Positions 1 through 9,571 are shown, counted from the first letter of the stretch. The stretch is DNA of 64,000 nt from Numidum massiliense (GCF_001375555.1 NZ_CTDZ01000009.1:3527758-3591757); one strand, 5' to 3'. Program-made: numbers and translations. Notes: generated from the sequence alone by a model not told the origin.

Positions 1-1
1 A

Positions 2-1258
2 CAAGCGGAAGCTGGCTTTATTCCGCAAGAAGCGGCGGCAGGAATTAAAGAAGGGGCGAAAATCGAGAACATCGATTTCGCCGAGATGGACCGCATTTAT
101 CGCAAAATCGGGCATGGTTTTGTCCCGTTTTTAAAAGTGCTCGTGAAAGCTTGCCCCGGTGACAGCGGCAAATACGTACACTACGGTATTACGACGCAAA
201 ATATTCAACAGAGCTCCCAACTGTACATGGTTAAAACAGTACATGAAAAATATATGCAACTGTTGGGGGAAATTTTAAGCAACTTAAGTAAGCTGGCGGA
301 AGAGAATAAAAATGCGGTCATGCCGGGAAGGACGCACGGCCGCCACGCCATTCCGATCACGTACGGTTACAAAGTAGCGGTGTGGATTAGCGACTTTATC
401 GCTTGCTCCGAACGGATGCGCGAAGTTGAAAAGCGCGTATTCCAAGTAATGATGGGGGGAGCCGTCGGTACGTTTAGTTCCATGCCCGAAGTCGGTGTAC
501 AAGTGCAAAAGCGCGTCGCCGAATTAGTCGGGATGTACCCGATGGAAGTGCCGTCGCGCAATATTAGTACGCACAAAGTAGAATACATGATGAACTTAGC
601 GTTAATGGCGAACGTGTGCCATAAAATTGCCGAGGAAGTGTACAGCACGACGTTGGAAGAAATCGCTGAAGTATCGGAGGGATTTAGCAAAGGGACGGTC
701 GGCAGCAGTACGATGCCGCACAAGATTAACCCGAAACTGGCGAAAGGTATTATCGCCAACTCGCAAAAACTGTATTCGTTACCCGGCGTCGGCATGTACT
801 CGGCGGTAAGACCGTACGAAGGCGATAGCAGTTCTTACATGTTATTCGACGGGATCTTGGAAGAAGCGCTCGAGTTGACAACAGAAATTTTACTGCGCTG
901 TGAAGAATTAACCCGGACGCTTGTGCCGCACAGAGAGCGTATGCTTCACAATGCCATGCGCAATAAAGGATTAGACAACAGTGAGTACGTCATGATGAAA
1001 CTGTCGGAGAAGCTGGGGAAAGATCAAGCCCACGGGCTTATGTACGAAATTGCGATGAAGACGGCTGCTGAAGGTGAAGACTTCTATACGAATTTAATCG
1101 CCAACGATGTAATTGCGCGTGAGTTCAGCGAAGAGGAAGTGCGGGCGATGATTGATCCGCGCAACTATACTGGGCTATCGGTACAATTGGCAGAAAAAGA
1201 AGCGGCGCGCGCGAAAGAGACAGCAGCAAAAATCGCGGCACAGTACAGCGCGTCGTAA
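2..1258 (+). CDS. Fumarase/aspartase-superfamily lyase (adenylosuccinate-lyase-like), 5' partial
   Basis: The reading frame is open from the first bases of the window to a TAA, giving 418 visible residues, so the N-terminus is missing. The superfamily signature GSSTMPHKINP lies at about visible residue 234; it is the mobile loop carrying the catalytic Ser. An upstream segment with HYGITTQNIQ and GRTHGRHAIP matches the other two conserved regions of the family. Members cleave C-N or C-O bonds and release fumarate or a related acid. The MPHKINP form is closer to the PurB/3-carboxymuconate branch than to fumarase (MPGKVNP) or argininosuccinate lyase (MPQKKNP). It sits 86 bp before malic enzyme and is not in a purine operon, so a catabolic role on a dicarboxylate is plausible. 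The substrate is unknown. Confidence 0.85.
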   Translation, partial: QAEAGFIPQEAAAGIKEGAKIENIDFAEMDRIYRKIGHGFVPFLKVLVKACPGDSGKYVHYGITTQNIQQSSQLYMVKTVHEKYMQLLGEILSNLSKLAEENKNAVMPGRTHGRHAIPITYGYKVAVWISDFIACSERMREVEKRVFQVMMGGAVGTFSSMPEVGVQVQKRVAELVGMYPMEVPSRNISTHKVEYMMNLALMANVCHKIAEEVYSTTLEEIAEVSEGFSKGTVGSSTMPHKINPKLAKGIIANSQKLYSLPGVGMYSAVRPYEGDSSSYMLFDGILEEALELTTEILLRCEELTRTLVPHRERMLHNAMRNKGLDNSEYVMMKLSEKLGKDQAHGLMYEIAMKTAAEGEDFYTNLIANDVIAREFSEEEVRAMIDPRNYTGLSVQLAEKEAARAKETAAKIAAQYSAS

Positions 1259-1283
1259 GAATTTGTTTTTTGAAGGTTAGTCG

Positions 1284-1320
1284 CCCTTTCCTTTCTTCTT
1301 GAAAGGAGAGGGATTTTTCT
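1284..1320 (+). terminator. Rho-independent terminator after the lyase gene
   Basis: A 12-bp stem (arms 1284-1295 and 1301-1312, one G-U wobble) with a 5-nt loop is followed by ATTTTTCTT. It ends just before the ribosome binding site of the malic enzyme gene, so it may only attenuate transcription. Confidence 0.7.
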
Positions 1321-1344
1321 TGGAAAATTAAAAGGAGTAGACTG

Positions 1345-2556
1345 ATGAATAAGCAAACACCGGCTTTGCAAATGCACGCAGCTAACAAAGGGAAAATATC
1401 TATTGTCAGTAAGGTAAGAACGGCCAATAACGAAGATTTAGCCCTCGCCTATACGCCTGGAGTAGCAGAGCCTTGCGAAGCGATTGCCGAAGACCCTGCT
1501 GCTTCTTACGAGTACACCGCAAAGGGAAACTTAGTCGCTGTCGTCTCCGACGGATCCGCTGTTTTGGGGATGGGCAATGTCGGACCAGAAGCAGCGATGC
1601 CTGTCATGGAAGGAAAAGCGATTTTGTTTAAGGCGTTCAGCGGTGTAGATGCGATGCCGATTTGTTTGGATACGCAAAAACCAGGTGAAATCATTGAGAC
1701 GGTGCGGCGGTTAGCCCCTACTTTTGGCGGCATTAACTTGGAAGACATCGCTTCGCCCCAATGCTTTGCCATCGAAAAAGCGCTCGACGAAACGTTAGAT
1801 ATTCCCGTGTTTCACGACGACCAGCACGGCACCGCGATCGTCGTTGCCGCGGCTGTGCTAAACAGTTTAAAACTGACAGGGAAAAAAATCGACGAAGTGA
1901 AAGTCGTCCTAAACGGACCAGGTTCCGCCGGCACCGCCATAATGAACATGTTGCTCACGATGGGTGTCCGACGAGCACGAGTTTGCGACGAACACGGCAT
2001 ATTGGCTGCCAACCGCTCGGCACCGCTCGCTGCACATAAAAAGGAGCTGGCGCTCGCGACGAATCCGAGCGGTGAACAAGGGACGTTAGCCGATGCCATC
2101 GTCGATGCGGACATTTTTATTGGCGTGTCGGTCGGGAATGTGTTGACGAAAGAGATGATTGCAACGATGAAGGGTGAGCCGATCGTTTTTGCGTTGGCGA
2201 ATCCGATTCCGGAAATCATGTACGATGAGGCAAAGGCCGCCGGAGTGCGCGTCATGGGCACGGGGCGCTCTGATTTTCCAAACCAAATCAACAACGTGCT
2301 CGCCTTCCCAGGTATCTTCAAAGGCGCCTTGTCGGTGCGCGCGACGACAATTAACGCTGCGATGAAAATCGCAGCCGCCCACGGGATCGCCGATTTAGTG
2401 CCTGCTGACGAACTGAGTGACACGTACATTATTCCAAATCCGTTCGATGAACGGGTAGCCCCGCAAGTAGCGGCGTACGTCGCCGAAGCGGCGCAGAAAA
2501 CTGGGGTCAGCCGATTGCAGCAGGGCGGCCGTAGGAGACCGCAAAACTATCGCTAA
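1345..2556 (+). CDS. NAD(P)-dependent malic enzyme (oxaloacetate-decarboxylating)
   Basis: This 403-residue protein is the usual length of the short bacterial malic enzymes (YtsJ/MaeA type, about 410 aa), which convert L-malate to pyruvate and CO2. Motifs in order are LAYTPGVAEPC near residue 33, VSDGSAVLG near 68, EGKAILFK near 90, HDDQHGTA near 157 and the dinucleotide-binding motif GPGSAG near 191. The last departs from the common GAGAAG but keeps the three glycines. The ATG follows AAAAGGAG at good spacing. The C-terminal tail is basic and Gln-rich. With the neighbouring methylcitrate-cycle genes it could feed C4 acids back to pyruvate; that link is inferred from proximity only. Cofactor preference cannot be read from the sequence. 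Confidence 0.9.
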   Translation: MNKQTPALQMHAANKGKISIVSKVRTANNEDLALAYTPGVAEPCEAIAEDPAASYEYTAKGNLVAVVSDGSAVLGMGNVGPEAAMPVMEGKAILFKAFSGVDAMPICLDTQKPGEIIETVRRLAPTFGGINLEDIASPQCFAIEKALDETLDIPVFHDDQHGTAIVVAAAVLNSLKLTGKKIDEVKVVLNGPGSAGTAIMNMLLTMGVRRARVCDEHGILAANRSAPLAAHKKELALATNPSGEQGTLADAIVDADIFIGVSVGNVLTKEMIATMKGEPIVFALANPIPEIMYDEAKAAGVRVMGTGRSDFPNQINNVLAFPGIFKGALSVRATTINAAMKIAAAHGIADLVPADELSDTYIIPNPFDERVAPQVAAYVAEAAQKTGVSRLQQGGRRRPQNYR

Positions 2557-2558
2557 CA

Positions 2559-2599
2559 ATCGTCCCGACGACACGTTCACGCCGTGTCGTCGGGACGAT
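2559..2599 (+). terminator. Strong hairpin after malic enzyme, no U-tract
   Basis: A perfect 17-bp inverted repeat (2559-2575 with 2583-2599) encloses a 7-nt loop and starts 3 nt after the stop codon. It is very stable, but CCTATAGG follows rather than a T run. It may act as an mRNA 3' stabiliser or a weak terminator. Confidence 0.6.
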
Positions 2600-2671
2600 C
2601 CTATAGGTCGTGTGCGTTATACTCCCATTAAAGCCGTTTAGCCGTCCCTGGCAACAAGTTGAGCGCGAACT

Positions 2672-2700
2672 GTGACATTTTCGTTAAAAATTGATACAAT
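2672..2700 (+). promoter_or_regulatory. Sigma-A-like promoter for prpC
   Basis: GTGACA (2672-2677, 5/6 to TTGACA) and TACAAT (2695-2700, 5/6 to TATAAT) are separated by 17 bp. The site lies about 130 bp upstream of the citrate/methylcitrate synthase start and downstream of the malic enzyme hairpin. Confidence 0.65.
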
Positions 2701-2833
2701 ACAGGTGGCGCCAGCGGATGCCATGTCGTCAGCGCCGCACGCGTTGAAAACGCTCACTATGGCAGATCGGTGAATGACAGCTTAGAAAGGGGCGTTCATG
2801 CGCAAACTGAACGAGCGTAAAGGAGAGGATCGA

Positions 2834-3949
2834 ATGGAGACGCAGCAAACGTTTCGTCCCGGGCTAGAAGGCGTCATTGCGAGTGAGACACGCATTTCTT
2901 ACCTCGATGTCGCCGGTGAAGAAATCGTTATTCGTGGTTACGACTTAATTGAACTGGCGAAGAAAGTGTCGTATTTAGACGTCGTCGCGCTCATACTCGA
3001 CGGCGCCTTACCGTCAGACGAGGTGCGGGAGAAGCTTGCCCAAAGCTTGCAAGCCGAGTACGAACTGCCGGAAGCGGTTTTGACCGTACTTAAGTCACTG
3101 CCGCCAGAAACGCACGCTATGGACGGCCTTAGGACAGGCATTTCCGCGCTGGCAGGCTTCGACCGTGACCTTGAAGACCGTTCCGCAGAAGCTAACAGGC
3201 GTAAAGCGATTCGGCTATTAGCGAAGGTACCGGCGATTGTCGCCAACAGTTATCATTTAAAAGAAGGGCACGCCGCCGTCACACCGCGCCAAGATTTAGC
3301 GTACAGCGCCAACTTCTTGTACATGATTACTGGTCAAGAACCGAGCGATGCGGAGCGGTGGGCGTTTGAACAGTCGCTCATCGTCTACAGCGAACACGAA
3401 ATGCCCAACTCGACCTTTGCGGCACGCGTCATCGCTTCGACACAGGCTGACCTTTACGGCGCGTTGACTGGTGCCGTCGCTTCGCTCAAAGGAACACTGC
3501 ACGGCGGCGCGAATGAAGCGGTGATGAAAATGTTGCTCGAAGCGAAAACGAAAGAGAACATCGAGCCGCTCATCTTGCAGAAGCTGGCCAACAAAGAACG
3601 GATTATGGGCTTCGGACACCGCGTCTACATGCGTAAGATGGATCCCCGTGCGGAGTTAATGAAGGAAGCACTCGTCAAACTGGCCGCGGAAAAAGATGCC
3701 GGGGAGCTGTTTGAAATGTGCGAGATCGGGGAGCGCGTGATGCATCGCGAGAAAGGACTGTACCCGAACCTCGACTACTACGCTGCCCCAGTTTACTATT
3801 TGTTAGGGATTCCGATCGAGCTGTACACGCCGATTTTCTTAGCGGCGCGCACAGTCGGCATCGCGGCGCACGTCAGCGAACAGCACGACAACAACCGTTT
3901 GTTTCGACCGCGCGTCAACTATTTAGGACCGCGTAACTTGCACCCGTAA
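2834..3949 (+). CDS. prpC: 2-methylcitrate synthase / citrate synthase
   Basis: The 371-residue product matches MmgD/PrpC-type citrate synthases (about 372 aa). These condense oxaloacetate with propionyl-CoA (or acetyl-CoA) to methylcitrate (or citrate). The N-terminal FRPGLEGVIASETRIS block, LHGGANEAVM and GFGHRVYMRKMDPRA carry the expected active-site histidines. An ATG at 2798 also has a purine-rich stretch upstream, but ATG 2834 follows AAAGGAGAG with 6-nt spacing and gives the family N-terminus, so I chose it. The next two genes encode methylcitrate dehydratase and methylisocitrate lyase, which favours the methylcitrate role (mmgD-mmgE-yqiQ order in B. subtilis). The C-terminus NYLGPRNLHP is slightly unusual. 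Confidence 0.9.
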   Translation: METQQTFRPGLEGVIASETRISYLDVAGEEIVIRGYDLIELAKKVSYLDVVALILDGALPSDEVREKLAQSLQAEYELPEAVLTVLKSLPPETHAMDGLRTGISALAGFDRDLEDRSAEANRRKAIRLLAKVPAIVANSYHLKEGHAAVTPRQDLAYSANFLYMITGQEPSDAERWAFEQSLIVYSEHEMPNSTFAARVIASTQADLYGALTGAVASLKGTLHGGANEAVMKMLLEAKTKENIEPLILQKLANKERIMGFGHRVYMRKMDPRAELMKEALVKLAAEKDAGELFEMCEIGERVMHREKGLYPNLDYYAAPVYYLLGIPIELYTPIFLAARTVGIAAHVSEQHDNNRLFRPRVNYLGPRNLHP

Positions 3950-4164
3950 CCGCTTGCGCACAGGGGTCTATATACACCTACAAAAGTCATTGACTGAAGC
4001 TAACTGCAGTAAACGCTTCAGCAGCTTGAACGCGCACAACGACTCATGCATTCGTCGAACTAATACATCTGTCAACGTTGCTACATTTGTTAGCGCTTCA
4101 CAGGCGATGAAGTTTTTGATTGTATCCTTTCATTAGCTACAATAGAGGAGGAGTTGGAGAGACT

Positions 4165-5595
4165 ATGGCTGTAAACCGTCCTGCACCTGATCACCTACTT
4201 ACAGAAATTGCTGATTTTGTCTTGAACACCGTTATTGACAGCGAGGAAGCGTACGATACGGCTCGTTACTGTTTAATGGATACGCTCGCTTCCGGATTCC
4301 TCGCTTTGCGTTATCCGGAATGTACGAAACACTTGGGTCCGATCGTTCCCGGGACTGTGGTGCCGAACGGGGCGCGCGTCCCGGGGACGCAGTTCGAGCT
4401 CGACCCGGTACAGGCCGCCTTCAACATCGGTTGCATGATCCGCTGGTTAGACTTTAACGATACGTGGCTCGCGGCAGAATGGGGACATCCGTCGGACAAC
4501 CTCGGCGGCATTTTAGCTACGGCCGATTTCATCGACCGCCAGCGACTAGTAGAAGGGAAAGACCCGCTCACCGTGCGCGACGTTTTGAATGCGATGATTA
4601 AAGCGCACGAAATTCAAGGCGTACTAGCGTTAGACAACAGCTTGAACCGCGTCGGTCTCGACCATGTCCACTTCGTTAAAGTCGCTTCCACTGCTGTCGT
4701 CGCCGCGCTGTTAGGCGGGACGAAAGACGAAGTGATCAACGCGCTATCTAACGCGTGGATCGACGGTGCAAGCTTGCGCACGTACCGCCACTTCCCGAAC
4801 ACCGGGTCGCGTAAATCGTGGGCGGCCGGTGATGCGACGAGCCGCGCCGTACGCTTAGCCCTCATGGCGTTAAAAGGAGAAATGGGATACCCGACTGCGA
4901 TGTCTGCACCGACGTGGGGATTCCAAGACGTGTTGTTTAATGGGAAAGAAGTGACGTTGGCGCGTCCACTCGGGTCGTATGTCATGGAAAATGTGCTGTT
5001 CAAAATCTCTTTCCCGGCCGAGTTTCACGCTCAAACGGCTGTCGAGTGTGCCTTCCAGCTGCACGAGCAAGTGAAAGACCGTCTGGACGAGATCGAAAAG
5101 GTGACGCTGACGACGCACGAATCGGCGATCCGCATTATCGACAAAACGGGACCGCTCCACAATCCAGCCGACCGGGACCACTGCTTGCAGTACATGGTGG
5201 CGATCGGACTCATTTTTGGCGACTTGACCGCCGACCATTACGAAGACGACGTCGCCAAAGACGCGCGCATAGACGCCCTGCGGGAAAAAATGGTCGTCGT
5301 CGAAGACGAGCGGTACAGCCGCGAATACCTCGACGCCGACAAACGCTCCATCGCTAACGCGGTACAGGTGCACTTCACTGATGGGAGTGCGACGGAAAAA
5401 GTAGCCGTCGAGTATCCGATCGGCCATCGTCGGCGCCGCAGCGAAGGTATCCCGAAGCTCGTTGAAAAATTCGAGGACAGCTTAGTGACACGTTTTCCGG
5501 AAAAACAAGCGGCGGCGATTCGCGAGCTGTGCCTCGATCGGGAGCAGTTAGAGGCGACGCCGGTGCATACCTTCATGGAAAAATTCATCATTTGA
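4165..5595 (+). CDS. prpD: 2-methylcitrate dehydratase (MmgE/PrpD family)
   Basis: A 476-residue MmgE/PrpD-family protein (B. subtilis MmgE is about 472 aa). It dehydrates 2-methylcitrate to 2-methylaconitate and has no Fe-S cysteines. Family features include the early LMDTLASG segment, the LDFNDTW motif and a [10 protein letters not shown] stretch near residue 110. The frame is open from ATG 4120, but ATG 4165 follows GAGGAGGAG and gives the expected N-terminus. It lies 215 bp after prpC and 45 bp before prpB. Some family members act as cis-aconitate decarboxylases, but the flanking synthase and lyase make the propionate pathway the best fit. Confidence 0.9.
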   Translation: MAVNRPAPDHLLTEIADFVLNTVIDSEEAYDTARYCLMDTLASGFLALRYPECTKHLGPIVPGTVVPNGARVPGTQFELDPVQAAFNIGCMIRWLDFNDTWLAAEWGHPSDNLGGILATADFIDRQRLVEGKDPLTVRDVLNAMIKAHEIQGVLALDNSLNRVGLDHVHFVKVASTAVVAALLGGTKDEVINALSNAWIDGASLRTYRHFPNTGSRKSWAAGDATSRAVRLALMALKGEMGYPTAMSAPTWGFQDVLFNGKEVTLARPLGSYVMENVLFKISFPAEFHAQTAVECAFQLHEQVKDRLDEIEKVTLTTHESAIRIIDKTGPLHNPADRDHCLQYMVAIGLIFGDLTADHYEDDVAKDARIDALREKMVVVEDERYSREYLDADKRSIANAVQVHFTDGSATEKVAVEYPIGHRRRRSEGIPKLVEKFEDSLVTRFPEKQAAAIRELCLDREQLEATPVHTFMEKFII

Positions 5596-5640
5596 CGTTT
5601 GTCTGTTAAGGATGACGCACGCGTTTAAGGAGGAAGGACA

Positions 5641-6558
5641 TTGTCTTGGCTCATCGAGAATAATCGTTCACAGCAAGAATTGGCCACAGCGTTCCAGCAG
5701 TTAATGAAAGCCCCCGACATACTTAAACTTCCGGGGGCTCACGACGGCATGGCCGGGCGCGTGGCGAAACACGTCGGTTTTTCCGCCTTGTACTTGTCCG
5801 GGGCGGCGTACACGGCGAGCCGCGGTCTGCCCGATTTAGGGATTGTCTACTCGAACGAAGTCGCTGATCGCGCGCGCGACATCGTCCGGGCGACCGGGCT
5901 ACCGCTGCTAGTCGACATTGACACCGGCTTCGGCGGTGTACTAAACGTGGCGCGCACGGCAAAAGAAATGGTCGAAGCAAAAGTTGCCGCGGTGCAAATC
6001 GAAGACCAGGATTTGCCGAAGAAGTGTGGCCACCTCAACGGGAAGAACCTCGTCACGCCGGAAGAGATGGTGCAAAAAATCCGTACGATCAAAGAGGTAG
6101 CGCCGTCGCTCCTCGTCGTCGCTCGCACCGATGCGAAGGGCGTCGAAGGGATCGACGCAGCGATAGCCCGCGCGCAGCAATACGTCGCCGCAGGGGCGGA
6201 CGCCATTTTTCCTGAGGCGCTCGTCGGCGAGGCGGAGTTTAAGCGCATTCGCGCAGCGGTAGACGCGCCCTTACTCGCCAACATGACCGAGTTCGGCAAG
6301 ACGCCGTACTATACCGCGGAGCAGTTCGCCGTGTGGGGCTACGATATGGTCATCTATCCAGTCACGTCGCTCCGCGTCGCGGCGAAGGCGTACGAACGCG
6401 TCTTCACCGAGATTAGGGACAAGGGCACGCAAGCGGATGCGCTCGGAGACATGCAGACGCGCGAAGAGCTGTACGAGGCGATTAACTATTACGACTACGA
6501 AGATCTCGACGGCAAAATCGCGAAGACCGTCCTGCCCGACATCGGGAAAGAAAGCTGA
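5641..6558 (+). CDS. prpB: 2-methylisocitrate lyase
   Basis: A 305-residue member of the isocitrate lyase/PEP mutase superfamily that splits methylisocitrate into pyruvate and succinate. The catalytic loop KKCGHLNGK (about residue 123) contains the essential Cys. LVDIDTGFGG and VQIEDQ provide the metal-binding acidic residues, and VARTDAKG follows. The start is a TTG directly preceded by TAAGGAGGAAGGACA, an excellent ribosome binding site. It is the last gene of the three-gene methylcitrate block and is followed by a terminator hairpin. No dedicated regulator such as PrpR is visible. Confidence 0.93.
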   Translation: MSWLIENNRSQQELATAFQQLMKAPDILKLPGAHDGMAGRVAKHVGFSALYLSGAAYTASRGLPDLGIVYSNEVADRARDIVRATGLPLLVDIDTGFGGVLNVARTAKEMVEAKVAAVQIEDQDLPKKCGHLNGKNLVTPEEMVQKIRTIKEVAPSLLVVARTDAKGVEGIDAAIARAQQYVAAGADAIFPEALVGEAEFKRIRAAVDAPLLANMTEFGKTPYYTAEQFAVWGYDMVIYPVTSLRVAAKAYERVFTEIRDKGTQADALGDMQTREELYEAINYYDYEDLDGKIAKTVLPDIGKES

Positions 6559-6607
6559 AGCTCTGAAACAGTCCAGTAGGACGATAAAAATGCGAGATAA
6601 TTCTTTA

Positions 6608-6650
6608 ACACGGCTATCAGTGTTCCGGCACTGGTAGCCGTGTGTTTATA
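6608..6650 (+). terminator. Terminator of the prpCDB block
   Basis: A 15-bp stem (6608-6622 and 6629-6643, one G-U wobble) closes a 6-nt loop and is followed by GTTTATAATTA. The T-tract is short but the stem is strong. Confidence 0.65.
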
Positions 6651-6727
6651 ATTAGTCGGGCGTATTGATATCCGTTGAAATACGGACGGGCCTGTGCGCA
6701 TACGTTGGGGTAAGGGGGGATGGGCCC

Positions 6728-7534
6728 GTGTTGTTCAAGTCGCCCGCGAAGCGGTGGAAACGGCGTACGATTTTTTTATTTGCTCTATTCTTTGTGCTGT
6801 TAAGCGGCGCTTATACACTGCTTAAAGTCATCGAACACAACGTGCAACCGGTCATGACGGCGCTTGCTGAGACGCAAGTGCGGCAAATAGCGGCTGACGC
6901 GATTAGCGAAGCGTTGAATCGGCAAGTTGTCGCCAAGCAGGAATTTGACGGGCTCATCAAATTTGAAAAAGACAACAACGGCAAAGTGCAAGGGGTCATT
7001 ATCGATCAATACAAACAGACAAAACTGCAAGAAGACACCCTCACGCGCATTCAACAGTACTTACTGACGGAAATGTATCCGCGCATGCAAGAAGAGGGGC
7101 GCGATAAAATGGACATTTACTTCGGGCAGATGTTCAAGAGCAAGTTGTTTGCCGACAAAGGTCCTTCTCTCTCCGTTACAATTATTCCGAAGGGCTCGGT
7201 AGAAGTGACGCTCAACCCGACAATCGAAGCAGCTGGTATTAATATGGTGCTCGTCAACTTGTTTATCGACATTAAAATGAAAGTTGGCTTGGTTGCTCCC
7301 TTTCCGTCGAAGGCGGTGACGGTGACAGCGAGTTACCCGATTGCGACGGCGATGGTCGTCGGCGATACCCCGAAGTGGTACTGGAATAGCGGCGATGCGG
7401 GCAAAGGGGCGGGCGGAAATATACCTGGGCTGCCGATCACGCCAGCACTCCCCGACAATTCGACGCCGCCCGGCGCCGAATTGAACGACCAATCGAACGA
7501 TCGACAAGTGGATCGCGGAGGAAATGGGAACTAA
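6728..7534 (+). CDS. yunB: Sporulation protein YunB
   Basis: A 268-residue protein with one N-terminal membrane segment (about residues 13-33, after KRWKRR) and a long external domain. YunB of B. subtilis (254 aa) is a sigma-E-controlled sporulation protein of unknown biochemistry. The frame is open from 6665, but GTG 6728 follows AAGGGGGG at 8-nt spacing, so I start there. The C-terminal 50 residues are Gly/Pro/Asn-rich and probably disordered. In B. subtilis yunB lies next to lytH (yunA); here a sodium symporter gene sits between them. That conserved neighbourhood supports the call. Confidence 0.85.
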   Translation: MLFKSPAKRWKRRTIFLFALFFVLLSGAYTLLKVIEHNVQPVMTALAETQVRQIAADAISEALNRQVVAKQEFDGLIKFEKDNNGKVQGVIIDQYKQTKLQEDTLTRIQQYLLTEMYPRMQEEGRDKMDIYFGQMFKSKLFADKGPSLSVTIIPKGSVEVTLNPTIEAAGINMVLVNLFIDIKMKVGLVAPFPSKAVTVTASYPIATAMVVGDTPKWYWNSGDAGKGAGGNIPGLPITPALPDNSTPPGAELNDQSNDRQVDRGGNGN

Positions 7535-7793
7535 ATCATAAGGATAAAAAGACGGACAAATAGAGACAATGATGCGGCTTAGTGGTATAATAGGCTATAA
7601 GCTACAAGTGTCTAATTATTTCGATTTAACCTGTTTTTGTATCTTTACATCATAAGAGGGGATTTTAAATTTTCTGGGAAGGAGGAGTACGACGAGCCGA
7701 ACAGCAAATGTCAGTGTACATCTTACATTTATGTTTTCATGTTCTTTTATCATTAAAATTGTTTCAATGTTCAAAACGAGGGGGAGTTGACGT

Positions 7794-9299
7794 ATGGAAC
7801 AGCGAGAACAATGGGGGAGCCGTGCCGGTTTCATTTTGGCTGCCGTCGGTTCCGCCATCGGTTTGGGTAACATTTGGCGCTATCCTTACATTGCTTATGA
7901 AAACGGTGGGGGCGCGTTTCTCATTCCTTATTTATTTGCACTTTTAACGGCAGGGATTCCGATTCTCATTTTAGAGTATGCTGTCGGGCAAAAAATGCGT
8001 GGCTCGGCACCGCTGTCGTTCCGGCGGCTGCGGGAACGGTGGGAGTGGCTTGGTTGGTGGCAAGTGGGGATTAGTTTCTTCATTTTGACGTATTACACGG
8101 TCATCGTCGGCTGGGCCCTCAGTTACACGTATTTTTCCATTGGTCAACAATGGGGGAACAAACCGGAAGAATTTTTATTTGGGAGTTACCTCGGTTTAAC
8201 GGAAACGGGAGGGAACATCTGGAACCTAGTCGGGATTAAGTGGGGTGTGTTTTTGCCTGTTGCTATTATTTGGGCAATCACGTTTTTCATTTTGTTCCGG
8301 GGGATTCGTCGCGGCATCGAGGTGACGACGAAAATATTAATGCCGATCCTCGTCATCGTCATGATTGTCATTACGATTCGCGCCGTGACGTTACCAGGTG
8401 CTGCCGAAGGGTTAAACACACTGCTGCAGCCAGACTGGAAAGCGATGGCCAATCCGAAAGTGTGGGTGAGCGCGTACGGGCAAATTTTCTTCTCTTTAAG
8501 CATCGCCTTTGCCATTATGATTACGTACGCCAGCTACTTGCCGAAAAAATCGGATCTCGCGAACAACGGGTTTATTGCTGCCTTTGCGAACAGCGGCTTT
8601 GAGTTTTTAGCTGCTTTTGCCGTCTTCGGCGCGCTCGGGTTTTTGGCTCAAGTACAAGGTGTGCCGGTTAAAGAAGTGGCTAAAGCGGGGATTGGGCTCG
8701 CCTTTGCCGTCTTTCCGGAAATTATTAACCAAATGCCGGCGTGGAACGATTTGTTCGGTGTGTTGTTTTTCGGGGCACTCACCGTCGCTGGCCTCACCTC
8801 GTCCATTTCGATTGCCGAAGTGAGTATTACGGCCATTCGCGAGAAGTTTAACTTGACGCGTACGCAAGCCGTTAGCTGGGTGTGCGGCGCCGGCTTTTTT
8901 GTCAGCCTCCTTTACACGACGTACGCTGGCATGGGCTACTTGGACATTGTCGACAACTTCATCAACAATTACAGCATCGTGCTCGCGGGGCTCGTCGAAG
9001 TGGTGTTACTCGGTTGGTTCTTTAAACTGTCGACGCTGCGTACACACATTAACGGCTTGTCCGACATTAAAATCGGTACGTGGTGGGACGTTTGCTTAAA
9101 GGTGATCACTCCGCTCGTGTTAATTACGATGAGCGTGCTCAACGTGTACAACGAGGTGTTCGTCAAATACTATGGCGCTGACGATTACACGTTTAGCCAA
9201 GTGCTCGTCGTCGGTTGGGGCGCCGCGCTCGCAGCTTTAGTCATCGGTTTTGTGTTCCGGGCGTTACAGTGGAAAGGTGAGGAGGGATTGAGCCAATGA
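7794..9299 (+). CDS. Sodium-dependent NSS/SNF-family amino-acid transporter
   Basis: A 501-residue polytopic membrane protein of the neurotransmitter:sodium symporter family. The diagnostic N-terminal block with GSAIGLGNIWRYPY (TM1 unwound Na+/substrate site) and ENGGGAFLIPY is intact. About 11-12 hydrophobic segments follow. GTG and TTG alternatives are unnecessary because ATG 7794 has GAGGGGGAG upstream. Such transporters import amino acids or osmolytes with Na+. The stop codon overlaps the start of a 46-codon gene for a MetS-like small subunit, which points to a MetP/MetS-type methionine/alanine importer. The substrate is inferred from that partner only. Confidence 0.92.
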   Translation: MEQREQWGSRAGFILAAVGSAIGLGNIWRYPYIAYENGGGAFLIPYLFALLTAGIPILILEYAVGQKMRGSAPLSFRRLRERWEWLGWWQVGISFFILTYYTVIVGWALSYTYFSIGQQWGNKPEEFLFGSYLGLTETGGNIWNLVGIKWGVFLPVAIIWAITFFILFRGIRRGIEVTTKILMPILVIVMIVITIRAVTLPGAAEGLNTLLQPDWKAMANPKVWVSAYGQIFFSLSIAFAIMITYASYLPKKSDLANNGFIAAFANSGFEFLAAFAVFGALGFLAQVQGVPVKEVAKAGIGLAFAVFPEIINQMPAWNDLFGVLFFGALTVAGLTSSISIAEVSITAIREKFNLTRTQAVSWVCGAGFFVSLLYTTYAGMGYLDIVDNFINNYSIVLAGLVEVVLLGWFFKLSTLRTHINGLSDIKIGTWWDVCLKVITPLVLITMSVLNVYNEVFVKYYGADDYTFSQVLVVGWGAALAALVIGFVFRALQWKGEEGLSQ

Positions 9300-9436
9300 G
9301 TGTGAGTGCGTGGATTATGTTCGGAGTGGGTGCCGTCTTGCTGTGGGGCGGTTTGATTGCCTCGATCGTCCATGCGATGCGGGCGAGTAAGAAGCGTGCA
9401 CATAAGGAGGATACCCATTCAACGGTATCTTCATAA
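9296..9436 (+). CDS. Small membrane subunit of NSS transporter (MetS-like), 46 aa
   Basis: This short gene starts with ATG inside an ATGA overlap with the symporter stop codon and encodes 46 residues. It begins MSVSAWIMFGVGAVLLWGG, forms a single hydrophobic helix (about residues 5-27) and ends in a basic/polar tail (HAMRASKKRAHKED). This is the layout of the small partner of methionine/alanine NSS transporters (MetS of Corynebacterium). It is too short for most gene finders, and the 4-bp overlap implies translational coupling. What it does for transport is not visible in the sequence. Confidence 0.8.
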   Translation: MSVSAWIMFGVGAVLLWGGLIASIVHAMRASKKRAHKEDTHSTVSS

Positions 9437-9571
9437 GCGAATTGATCGAGCGAGTTACGGCAGCGACATGCGCGTTACATGACGATCGGGCTGTAGACGA
9501 TCGCAACGTCTAAGTGTCATGCATCGTTTAAATCGTAAATCGTCATCGGATCGGGTTACCCGCAAGCATAA

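Noticed and set aside
4116-4143. TTGATT-N16-TACAAT as a promoter for prpD
   Set aside because: The transcript would start inside the ribosome binding site, so it is unlikely to drive this gene; cotranscription from prpC is simpler.
7678-7720. AAGGAGGAG in the leader of the symporter gene as the start of a small gene
   Set aside because: No start codon follows at usable distance with a sensible frame.
7708-7947. 79-codon frame overlapping the symporter start
   Set aside because: It runs out of frame through the symporter gene and has no ribosome binding site; a shadow.
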